Source: a bacterium (GTDB lineage Bacteria > Electryoneota > Tariuqbacteria > Tariuqbacterales > JADHWD01). Taken from it: DNA of 32,322 bases. The stretch's first letter is position 1, and each line of letters begins with the position of its first letter. The translations under genes were made by a program, and so were the position numbers. The DNA is taken from contig JADHWD010000006.1 in assembly GCA_016783645.1 (NCBI GenBank), positions 1 through 32,322 on the forward strand, given 5' to 3'. Below the pieces are notes generated by a model. It saw only the letters and a program-made list of their open reading frames with translations. It was not told the origin of the DNA and did no database searches. This document shows positions 15,103 through 22,202 of this stretch, piece by piece.

Positions 15103-17151
15103 ATGAATAGTTTTAAGATTATTATTCTTCTGTCGATAATAATTATTTTATCATCGCCCCTCCATCCAGTGAGTTTGTGCTGCGAAGCCTCAACTTCAGA
15201 CAACGCTGAATTTATCGAGGAAACCGACGAAATTCACTGTTTAAGCCATGTGGGAGATTGGCCGGGTCCGGTGTTATTCGCAGGTGACGCCGGCGATACT
15301 TTCTTCGTAGTGTTTGAAATTCCGGTTTCCTGTTCGGTGAAATATATTGAAACTATGTGGGACACTCCCGGCAGTGTCACCGCTTTCGCCGCCGAATATA
15401 ATCCCGCCTGTTCAACGATATTTTTCAACGGATATGCGCCTCCGCGCAATTACGGCGCGCCCTGTCCCATCGGTGATTTGATCACTGTTCCTTCACCGAT
15501 TTATATAATCGAAACCGGGGGGTGGGTAACACTGCCTCTGCCGCAGGATTTCCTTGTGGGAATTTCCGGCGGTCTTCAGCCGGTCATGTTCGGAATCGCA
15601 TTAGCGAAAAACTCTTCAAGCGCCAAACCTCTGGCTGAATCCGTGACCAGTACCGGTTACACTTATACTTGGTTCGGAGGCCTTTGGTGCAGTAATCCCT
15701 GGGGAGCTTACAGCGCCAACTTCGCCGTCTCCATAGTTGAATTGCAGATGCGGTTGTGGGTGACATATCCCTGGGGGATGCCAATCATCGCGGAAAATAT
15801 CAAACAACAGCCGGATACTTATGATACAAATGGGCCGTTTCATATTACCTGTACTCTAACCGATGACGGCGCTGGATTCACTCCCCAGGACTTCGCCGAA
15901 CTGGTATATGAAGTGAACCATACCAATCAACAGCGGATTCAACTTGCCGATGAAAGCGGCGGGATATACGGTGCGGATATTGTCATTAACGGCAGTATCG
16001 ATGACGACATCGTCTATTGGATTCACACCATCGATGAGACCGGATTGGAATATGAATCCGCCGCAAAATCCTTCACCATTTTATCCCCGGAAAATCCTTT
16101 CACCGATGTTTTATTAGTGTTCGATAATTTGGGAGCCGAAAGGGAGTATCCTTATATTAGTTTTCTCGAAGAGAACGATTATGTCCCGGAAATCTGGGAT
16201 GCGGATGAACATAAAGGGATCGACGCTTCGGTGATTTTAAATGGATGGAATACGATGATTGTAATTGGGGATGGGAGCGGTCTGATTCCGGCTTATAGCG
16301 GGGGAGATTCGCCTTTCGCGCAGTTTCTCGATATCGGCGGCGCACTATTGTATATCGATCAAGATTATTTCGCCGGTAATAATCTGCCCCAGTTCGGCGG
16401 TTTCAATCCCGGAGATTTCGCCCATGATTATCTGGGAATATCCGGTTTCGCCAATGACCCCTGGTATCCAAATCTACCGCCGGATACGGTCTATTATGGT
16501 GTTACCAACAATCCCGTTTCCGGGTCATTCGCGCTCTCTCCATACGCTTTATACTGCCTGCAGAATGGAATGGAACAGGATGAAATCAAACCCGATTGTT
16601 TCACACCCGGAAACGGAACCGCCTGCTTCCAAGGCGGTTATTATGGAAGTTATCAAGGCATCTTATATGATAACGGATTTAAAACCGTATATTTAGCTTT
16701 CCCGGCGGAAGCGGGATGCGAAATCGATGTTAATCCCCTCTCTTACACTTACGGAATGTGGCTGCCGACTATGCAATTCGATACATTATTATCGAATATA
16801 TCAGCATGTTTCAATGTATTAGAAGTGGATAAAACAGTCAATGCTATGATTCACGTAGAATATGCCCTTCATCAGAACTACCCCAATCCCTTCAATCCGA
16901 CCACTACAATCAAATATGAACTGCCAGAGATGTCGGAAATAAAGCTGACTATTTATAACATTCAAGGGCAGGAAGTACTTGTTTTGCAGGAGGGTTTGAA
17001 GCAGGCGGGATATCACAAAATTGTATGGAACGGGATTTCCGCCGACGGTGTCCCTGTAACCAGCGGATTATACTTCTGTAAATTCACCGCCAAGGGACAA
17101 ATCAGCGGGAAGAATTACAACCGTATAAGTAAAATGCTTTTGATAAAGTAA
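15103..17151 (+). CDS. secreted protein with C-terminal FlgD-like/type IX-like sorting domain
   Basis: A 682-aa protein with an N-terminal signal peptide (residues 1-26, rich in Ile/Leu) followed by a Cys-rich junction. The central part is beta-rich without a family I can name: aromatic segments around 120-210, an Ig-like stretch around 220-325 (NGPFHITCTLTDDGAGF), and an alpha/beta-looking part around 330-420 with DVLLVFDNLG and MIVIGDGSG. The last 90 residues are the sorting domain, with HQNYPNPFNPTTTIKYELP, IYNIQGQEV and SGLYFCKF. In Bacteroidetes such domains direct type IX secretion; no secretion genes are in this window, so export by that route is inferred. A strong terminator follows. 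Confidence 0.8.
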   Translation: MNSFKIIILLSIIIILSSPLHPVSLCCEASTSDNAEFIEETDEIHCLSHVGDWPGPVLFAGDAGDTFFVVFEIPVSCSVKYIETMWDTPGSVTAFAAEYNPACSTIFFNGYAPPRNYGAPCPIGDLITVPSPIYIIETGGWVTLPLPQDFLVGISGGLQPVMFGIALAKNSSSAKPLAESVTSTGYTYTWFGGLWCSNPWGAYSANFAVSIVELQMRLWVTYPWGMPIIAENIKQQPDTYDTNGPFHITCTLTDDGAGFTPQDFAELVYEVNHTNQQRIQLADESGGIYGADIVINGSIDDDIVYWIHTIDETGLEYESAAKSFTILSPENPFTDVLLVFDNLGAEREYPYISFLEENDYVPEIWDADEHKGIDASVILNGWNTMIVIGDGSGLIPAYSGGDSPFAQFLDIGGALLYIDQDYFAGNNLPQFGGFNPGDFAHDYLGISGFANDPWYPNLPPDTVYYGVTNNPVSGSFALSPYALYCLQNGMEQDEIKPDCFTPGNGTACFQGGYYGSYQGILYDNGFKTVYLAFPAEAGCEIDVNPLSYTYGMWLPTMQFDTLLSNISACFNVLEVDKTVNAMIHVEYALHQNYPNPFNPTTTIKYELPEMSEIKLTIYNIQGQEVLVLQEGLKQAGYHKIVWNGISADGVPVTSGLYFCKFTAKGQISGKNYNRISKMLLIK

Positions 17152-17162
17152 GCTAAAAAGTA

Positions 17163-17195
17163 AAGGGCGGGATATATTCCCGCCCTTATTTTATT
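17163..17195 (+). terminator. intrinsic terminator after the 15103 gene
   Basis: A perfect 10-bp inverted repeat, AAGGGCGGGA (17163-17172) and TCCCGCCCTT (17178-17187), with a 5-nt loop, followed by ATTTTATT. It starts 12 nt after the stop codon and 27 nt remain before the next gene, so it separates the two secreted-protein genes. Confidence 0.88.
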
Positions 17196-17221
17196 AACAG
17201 CGAAATTGGGTGATTTGAATT

Positions 17222-19186
17222 ATGAAACTTATGATTATAATATTTTTGCTTTTCTCTCTAGCCTTCGCCCAGGGAGAAAACTTTAATCTTGAAATAGAAG
17301 GCATTCCTTTGAATATAGAAGATTGGAGTCCTTTTGCTCCTTGGTATGGTGGGAATGCATATTCAACACCGGAATTTGCAGATATTGATGCAGATAGTGA
17401 TTTTGATTTATTTATTGGTGATGGGGGAGGTAATTTGATTTATTTGGAAAATATTGGAGATATTTTCTATCCAAATTATTCATTCATTACTTTTAATTTC
17501 GATTCTCTTAATATTTATGGTGGTATGACAAAACTGAATTTCGTTGACTTAGATGCTGATGGTGATTTAGATTTATATATAACAACTTCATATTATCCGA
17601 ATTTGTTTATCAATATTGGTACACCTTCCAGTTATCAATTCGAATTAATTGAAGATACTCTTATACAAAATTTTAATATTACAAGTGTAAATTTTACTGA
17701 TATTGATTCAGATGACGATTATGATTTATTTGCTGCTGATATTAATGGCGATATATTTTTATATTTAAATAATGGAACTCCGCAAATTTGGGAATATAAC
17801 GAACCAATAATACTAATTGATTATCCATCTTATGTAGACTGGATTAAAGTATCACTTTGTGATATAGATAATGACAATGATTATGATTTATTTTTTGGAG
17901 ATGATGATGGTGAAATATCATATTATAGAAATGAGGGTGACAGCTTAAATTATAACTTCATATTCATGACCGATCATTTCGCCGGTATTTCTGTAACAGG
18001 ATACTCAACACCAACATTTTGCGATATTGACGGTGATGATGATTACGATTTTTTCGTGGGGATGGGAACCGCTTTCGGAAGTAATCAGTATTTCAAGGGC
18101 AATGTGGCTTTCTACGAGAATCAAGGGACGCCGGAACAGTATGATTTTGTTCATATTACCGATAATTACTTATGTTTCGATGTCGGTGGACCCTGCAAAC
18201 CGGTTATTGTCGATATTGACGATGACGGGGACGGCGATTTGATACCGGGAAGATCCGGTTTCAGTTTTCCTTTGGTCAGGAATATCGGAACGGCCGGCAG
18301 TCCGGCGTTTTTATATGAGGATGATACTTTTTGTAACATTTCGACCGGAAACGCCAACAGACCATGTTTCGGCGACCTTGATTCTGATGGCGACTACGAT
18401 CTGCTTTTGGGGAATATATATTTCATGGAAGAACCCTTCATTTCGTACTATGAAAATATCGGCACACCGGAGGAACCTTATATGCGTTTGATCGAATTTC
18501 AATATATAACAGGTTTTCTTTTACCTATTATTCCTCAATTAGTTGATATTGATGATGATGGAGATTTAGATCTATTCGTGGGAACTTCTTATGGCGGCGA
18601 CGGCACTATATATTATTATCAGAATATAGGAAATCCTTTTACACCAAATTTTCAGTTAATGACTCAAAATTATCAGAATATTAGTTATGCCAGTGATATT
18701 AGTCAACATTTTGTTGACTATGATTACGATGGAGATTATGATTTATTCACAACATCGGGAGGTCTTGGATATGGGATAAGATATTATGAGAATACCGGGA
18801 CGCCGAATTCCGCTAATTTTGAATTAGTGACCGAAGAATTCGCAGGTTTGGAGGAATACTGGTCTGTAGTTTATTTTTACGATATTGATAATGATAATGA
18901 TTTGGATTTATTCATTGGCAAAGCAGAGGGGGGCATAAAATTTTACCGTAATCAATCCAATCCTTCCTCTCCCGCTTTGTCGATTACTTTATCCTATCCC
19001 GATGTGATACTGCATTGGCTTCCCATCGCCGGGGCGGATTATTATCAAATATTCACCGATACCATACCCTATTTCCTTCCTGCAGGGCTTCCCGCCTTCA
19101 CAATTTTCCCGCCGGACACGAGCTGGATTGATGCAGGAGCAGTCAATATGGGTAAAAGATTTTATAGGGTGGTCGCGGGGAATTAG
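17222..19186 (+). CDS. secreted FG-GAP/VCBS-like repeat protein with ten Asp-rich repeats
   Basis: A 654-aa protein with a signal peptide (MKLMIIIFLLFSLAFAQG). Ten repeats carry DxDxDxDxD calcium-type loops, e.g. DIDADSDFDLFIGD, DLDADGDLDLYIT and DIDDDGDLDLFVG, spaced by N(I/E)GTP-type linkers with nearby YYEN or FYRN strands, as in FG-GAP/VCBS beta-propellers. The C-terminal 70 residues (LSYPDVILHWLPIAGADYY) look like a fibronectin III-type module, with no NPFN sorting domain. A cell-surface calcium-stabilised binding role is likely but unproven. Base composition is patchy: AT-rich to about 17990, GC-richer to about 18490, then AT-rich again. Confidence 0.82.
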   Translation: MKLMIIIFLLFSLAFAQGENFNLEIEGIPLNIEDWSPFAPWYGGNAYSTPEFADIDADSDFDLFIGDGGGNLIYLENIGDIFYPNYSFITFNFDSLNIYGGMTKLNFVDLDADGDLDLYITTSYYPNLFINIGTPSSYQFELIEDTLIQNFNITSVNFTDIDSDDDYDLFAADINGDIFLYLNNGTPQIWEYNEPIILIDYPSYVDWIKVSLCDIDNDNDYDLFFGDDDGEISYYRNEGDSLNYNFIFMTDHFAGISVTGYSTPTFCDIDGDDDYDFFVGMGTAFGSNQYFKGNVAFYENQGTPEQYDFVHITDNYLCFDVGGPCKPVIVDIDDDGDGDLIPGRSGFSFPLVRNIGTAGSPAFLYEDDTFCNISTGNANRPCFGDLDSDGDYDLLLGNIYFMEEPFISYYENIGTPEEPYMRLIEFQYITGFLLPIIPQLVDIDDDGDLDLFVGTSYGGDGTIYYYQNIGNPFTPNFQLMTQNYQNISYASDISQHFVDYDYDGDYDLFTTSGGLGYGIRYYENTGTPNSANFELVTEEFAGLEEYWSVVYFYDIDNDNDLDLFIGKAEGGIKFYRNQSNPSSPALSITLSYPDVILHWLPIAGADYYQIFTDTIPYFLPAGLPAFTIFPPDTSWIDAGAVNMGKRFYRVVAGN

Positions 19187-19193
19187 GGGGGAT

Positions 19194-19218
19194 GTAGGGG
19201 TGGGTTTTTAACCCGCCC
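19194..19218. repeat. GTAGGGG-type palindromic repeat
   Basis: A 25-nt unit starting GTAGGGGTGGGT and ending AACCCGCCC, able to fold into a short hairpin 8 nt after the FG-GAP gene stop. It differs by one base from the unit at 24730-24754. It could act as a terminator, but no U-run follows. Confidence 0.7.
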
Positions 19219-19381
19219 AAGAAGTTAAAAGTTCAAAATGATGAGTGAGTAACTTAATTTTGTTTGGAGTCAGTTATAGAAACTCCTGATTTCGGAGTAT
19301 CAACATTTAACGGCGGAAACCAGGATGGATAATATTAATTTTCTTTTTTCCAAGAAAAAACTTACATTTATTTAAATCAAG

Positions 19382-19409
19382 AATCGAGTATCGAAAATCG
19401 AATATCATA
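19382..19409. repeat. heptamer tandem repeat before the ZnuC-like gene
   Basis: AATCGAG, TATCGAA, AATCGAA, TATCATA in 7-nt register, ending 6 nt before ATG 19416. Confidence 0.82.
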
Positions 19410-19415
19410 GATCCA

Positions 19416-20150
19416 ATGAATGAAACCGTCATAAAATTCACCGATGTGTCCTTCGCTTACGGGAGTGTTCCCATTCTCAAGAATGTGAATTTCACTATCG
19501 CAGAGCGGGAATTCGTCTATATTGTAGGACCTAACGGCGGCGGCAAGACCACATTATTGAAACTTATACTGGGATTGCTGTATCCCGTGAAAGGAAAGAT
19601 CGAGGTTTTCGGGGAAGACCCTCAGAAAGTCCGCCGGAAAATCGGCTATTCCCCTCAACATATACAATTTGACCAGCGTTTTCCCATCACGGTCTCGGAT
19701 GTGGTGTTCATGGGCAGACTGGGAGCCCGCATAGGAGGACATTTCAATAAAGCCGACCGTAAAGCTGTAGCAAAAGCGATGGAAGAGCTCGATATCACCG
19801 ATATAGCGCAATACCCCTTCTCATCGCTGTCCGGCGGTCAGCGTCAAAGAGTGTTAATCGCCAGAGCTATCGCCGGCGGACCGGATATGTTATTATTAGA
19901 CGAACCCACCGCTAACATCGATGTTCATAGCGAAGATAAATTATCCAATATTATCAGTGAGTTGAATAAGCGGATTACGGTATTGATGGTATCTCACGAA
20001 CTGAGTTTCGTGGCTAAAAAAATCAACAGCGTCCTATGCGTCAACCGCGAAGTCAGAATTCATCCCACCAGCGAAATCACCGGAGATGCGGTCAAACATC
20101 TGTTCGACCAGGATATGAAACTCATCCGCCATGATTTGAACTGCGGTTAA
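19416..20150 (+). CDS. ABC-3 family metal transporter ATPase (ZnuC-like)
   Basis: A 244-aa ABC ATPase with Walker A GPNGGGKTT (38-46), signature LSGGQRQR (138-145), Walker B MLLLDEPTANID (158-169) and H-loop SHE (193-195). The sequence around YSPQHIQFDQRFPITV resembles ZnuC/MntB-type ATPases for zinc, manganese or iron. The partner permease begins 15 nt after the stop. No solute-binding protein gene is adjacent. The ATG at 19416 has no Shine-Dalgarno sequence and follows a four-unit heptamer repeat (19382-19409). The metal cannot be told from sequence. Confidence 0.86.
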   Translation: MNETVIKFTDVSFAYGSVPILKNVNFTIAEREFVYIVGPNGGGKTTLLKLILGLLYPVKGKIEVFGEDPQKVRRKIGYSPQHIQFDQRFPITVSDVVFMGRLGARIGGHFNKADRKAVAKAMEELDITDIAQYPFSSLSGGQRQRVLIARAIAGGPDMLLLDEPTANIDVHSEDKLSNIISELNKRITVLMVSHELSFVAKKINSVLCVNREVRIHPTSEITGDAVKHLFDQDMKLIRHDLNCG

Positions 20151-20164
20151 AGAAGGATGCTTGG

Positions 20165-21001
20165 ATGACAGATTTTTTCCATGCGCTGGTGAATCCGGAT
20201 TTCCCCTTCCTGCGTTACGCCTTAGCGATGGGATTGCTTTCAAGCGTTGCCTTCGGTATAGTCGGCGCTTATGTAGTTGTGCGAAGAATTTCCTATATGG
20301 CGGGAGCTATCTCCCACAGTATATTAGGCGGTATCGGTTTGGGATTATTCCTGCAGGGCAATTATGGTCTGAAATGGTGCCATCCCATGCTGTTCGCGGT
20401 TTTAACCGCATTGTTATCAGCTATAATCATAGGTTATGTCAGCCTGCGCGCCCGCCAGCGGGAGGATACAATTATCGGCGCAGTATGGGCTGTCGGAATG
20501 GCGCTGGGACTGATCTTTTTAACATTGACGCCGGGATATGTCGATCCCATGAGCTACTTATTCGGTAATATCCTGGTGATTGCAAAAACGGACTTATGGC
20601 TGATTATGGCGCTTGATATCCTCATTTCAGCGGCGGGATTGTTTTTCTTCAATAATCTTCAAGCGGTATGTTTTGATGAAGAATTCGCCCGGCTGAAAGG
20701 TCTCAATGTAGATTTCTATTTCATCATGCTGTTAGTTTTGACCGCATTAACGGTGGTGCTGATGGTGCGGATTGTCGGGATCGTGTTGGTGATAGCCCTA
20801 TTGACCATTCCGGCGGCGGTGGCGGGACAATTCACCACTAAACTAAAACGGATGATGATTTTATCGGTGATTTTATCGGCTATCTTCATAACTATAGGTT
20901 TGTGGCTGAGTTATGCGGTCAATTTCCCCAGCGGCCCTACAATCATCATCATCGCCGGCGGCGCATATATCCTGTCGGCAGTTATTAAGCGGGGCAATTA
21001 G
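20165..21001 (+). CDS. ABC-3 family metal transporter permease (ZnuB-like)
   Basis: A 278-aa polytopic membrane protein with about eight or nine hydrophobic segments. Blocks such as YVVVRRISYMAGAISHSILGGIGLG, DPMSYLFGNIL, RLKGLNVDFYF and LLTIPAAVAGQ are characteristic of the ABC-3 (ZnuB/TroC/MntC) permeases. AAGG lies about 8 nt upstream of ATG 20165. It forms an operon with the ATPase at 19416; the missing periplasmic binding protein must be encoded elsewhere if the transporter is functional. The overlapping ORF at 20161 is a frame shadow. Confidence 0.88.
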   Translation: MTDFFHALVNPDFPFLRYALAMGLLSSVAFGIVGAYVVVRRISYMAGAISHSILGGIGLGLFLQGNYGLKWCHPMLFAVLTALLSAIIIGYVSLRARQREDTIIGAVWAVGMALGLIFLTLTPGYVDPMSYLFGNILVIAKTDLWLIMALDILISAAGLFFFNNLQAVCFDEEFARLKGLNVDFYFIMLLVLTALTVVLMVRIVGIVLVIALLTIPAAVAGQFTTKLKRMMILSVILSAIFITIGLWLSYAVNFPSGPTIIIIAGGAYILSAVIKRGN

Positions 21002-21009
21002 AAGAATCG

Positions 21010-21044
21010 ACAGTTGACGGTAAACGGTGAACAGTGAACGGTAT
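21010..21044. repeat. heptamer tandem repeat (five units)
   Basis: Five consecutive 7-nt units of the form ACRGTNN (ACAGTTG, ACGGTAA, ACGGTGA, ACAGTGA, ACGGTAT). The same unit family recurs at 26479-26499. Confidence 0.8.
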
Positions 21045-21054
21045 TAATTGTTGC

Positions 21055-21114
21055 GGCAGGTCATCCGCCGATAGGCGGACTAATAGCAGCCAATCCGCTA
21101 TACAGCGGACTGCC
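21055..21114. repeat. palindromic repeat: two hairpins within an outer stem
   Basis: TCCGCC/GGCGGA (21064-21069 with 21074-21079) and TCCGCT/AGCGGA (21094-21099 with 21104-21109) lie inside GGCAG (21055-21059)/CTGCC (21110-21114). The design and the second hairpin recur at 229-311. Confidence 0.65.
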
Positions 21115-21315
21115 GGAACAGAAAGAGAATTAACCTGAATCATTCATAAATTAACTACGGATATACAGGATATTCAGGATTTAAAATTCAAAATCCGAAT
21201 CTGAATATTTGACTATATGATTTTAAAAATAAAAGACTTTTCCTGTTTATCCTGTACATCCCGCTGTACAGCGGGTTAAATTCTTGAATTAATAAGGCTA
21301 TAAGAAAAAACTATT

Positions 21316-21987
21316 TTGGGATATTATTCCGAAAAATTATCCGCCGATAAACTGAAGCGGGTCTATGATTTGGCTTCGCCAAGAGTCGTACAATACCTCC
21401 GGGCGGAAGCCGAGTATATTCTTCGTAAAGTCAATACAGGAGATAGAATAATTGAACTCGGCTGCGGCTATGGCCGAGTCCTGCCGGATTTCATCGATAA
21501 AGCGGGTATGGTAATCGGTATTGATACCTCCTATTCAAATATAGCGATGGGCAATGCGATATTGAAGGAATGTAATGATTGTCATCTTTTGTTGATGGAC
21601 GCCGCCCTGACCGGATTCAAAACCGGCGCCTTCGATATGGTGTTCTGCATCCAGAACGGTATTTCCGCTTTCAAGGTCGATCAGAAGAAGCTGATTCATG
21701 AAGCTTTCCGTTTGATAAAACCCGGCGGAACCGCCCTGTTCTCCAGCTATTCCGATAAGTTCTGGAATCACCGCCTGCAATGGTTTCAAACTCAGTCCGA
21801 AGCGGGATTATTGGGCGGAATCGATTACGCAAAAACTAAAGACGGAGTGATAGTATGTAAGGACGGTTTCCAAGCGTCGACTATCCGCCGCGATGATTTT
21901 AATAGGCTCACAATGGGACTGGTGGCGGAGGTTAAGATTGAGGAGGTGGATGAATCGAGTTTGTTTTATGAAATTAGGAAGAATTAA
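21316..21987 (+). CDS. class I SAM-dependent methyltransferase
   Basis: A 223-aa soluble protein. Motif I is IIELGCGYGRVLP (45-57), the acidic end of strand 2 is VIGIDTS (67-72), and DMVFCIQNGISAF is the strand-4 region; HEAFRLIKPGGTALFSSY follows as the usual post-motif block. The substrate is unknown. The frame opens at TAA 21301, so the start must lie between 21304 and the first motifs; TTG 21316 gives MGYYSEKLSADKLKRVYD, which looks like a normal N terminus. No Shine-Dalgarno sequence is visible. It stands alone, flanked by repeat-rich spacers. Confidence 0.82.
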   Translation: MGYYSEKLSADKLKRVYDLASPRVVQYLRAEAEYILRKVNTGDRIIELGCGYGRVLPDFIDKAGMVIGIDTSYSNIAMGNAILKECNDCHLLLMDAALTGFKTGAFDMVFCIQNGISAFKVDQKKLIHEAFRLIKPGGTALFSSYSDKFWNHRLQWFQTQSEAGLLGGIDYAKTKDGVIVCKDGFQASTIRRDDFNRLTMGLVAEVKIEEVDESSLFYEIRKN

Positions 21988-21993
21988 ATCCAA

Positions 21994-22185
21994 GCACCGA
22001 GAACCGAGAATCAAAGTCCGAGCACAGAAAAATGTTTTAGTTCTGGCAGGTCTTGCACGCTTTAAACGGGTGTGACCTGCCAGTAAATTACGATTATATT
22101 CTAAAATTTTAGAGAAACCGGACTGTTTATGCTAACTCTAAAATGCACAAATCAGTGTAATCAGTGAAAATCAGTCCTTTCAGTG
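21994..22185. repeat. tandem short repeats and hairpin between convergent genes
   Basis: Heptamers GCACCGA, GAACCGA, GAATCAA, AGTCCGA, GCACAGA run from 21994 to 22028. A hairpin CTGGCAGGTC (22043-22052)/GACCTGCCAG (22074-22083) follows. Nonamers AATCAGTGT, AATCAGTGA, AAATCAGTC, CTTTCAGTG occupy 22150-22185. The methyltransferase and DUF5916 genes converge here, so the hairpin could help end both transcripts, though it has no U-run. Confidence 0.72.
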
Positions 22186-22202
22186 ATTCCAAAAACGATA
22201 AC

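Larger units (their letters stand above)
21002..21315. other. repeat-filled spacer between permease and methyltransferase genes
   Basis: The spacer holds the ACRGTNN heptamers (21010-21044), the nested palindrome (21055-21114), nonamers GATATACAG/GATATTCAG (21160-21177), heptamers AAAATTC/AAAATCC (21183-21210), reverse-type nonamers TCCTGTTTA/TCCTGTACA (21241-21258) and a palindrome CCCGCTGTACAGCGGG (21260-21275). I see no gene and no convincing terminator. Confidence 0.7.

Noticed and set aside
14805-15203. Minus-strand ORF of 132 aa
   Set aside because: Its N terminus is antisense to the signal peptide of the 15103 gene and the rest is AT-rich low-information sequence. A decayed gene fragment cannot be excluded, but nothing supports it.
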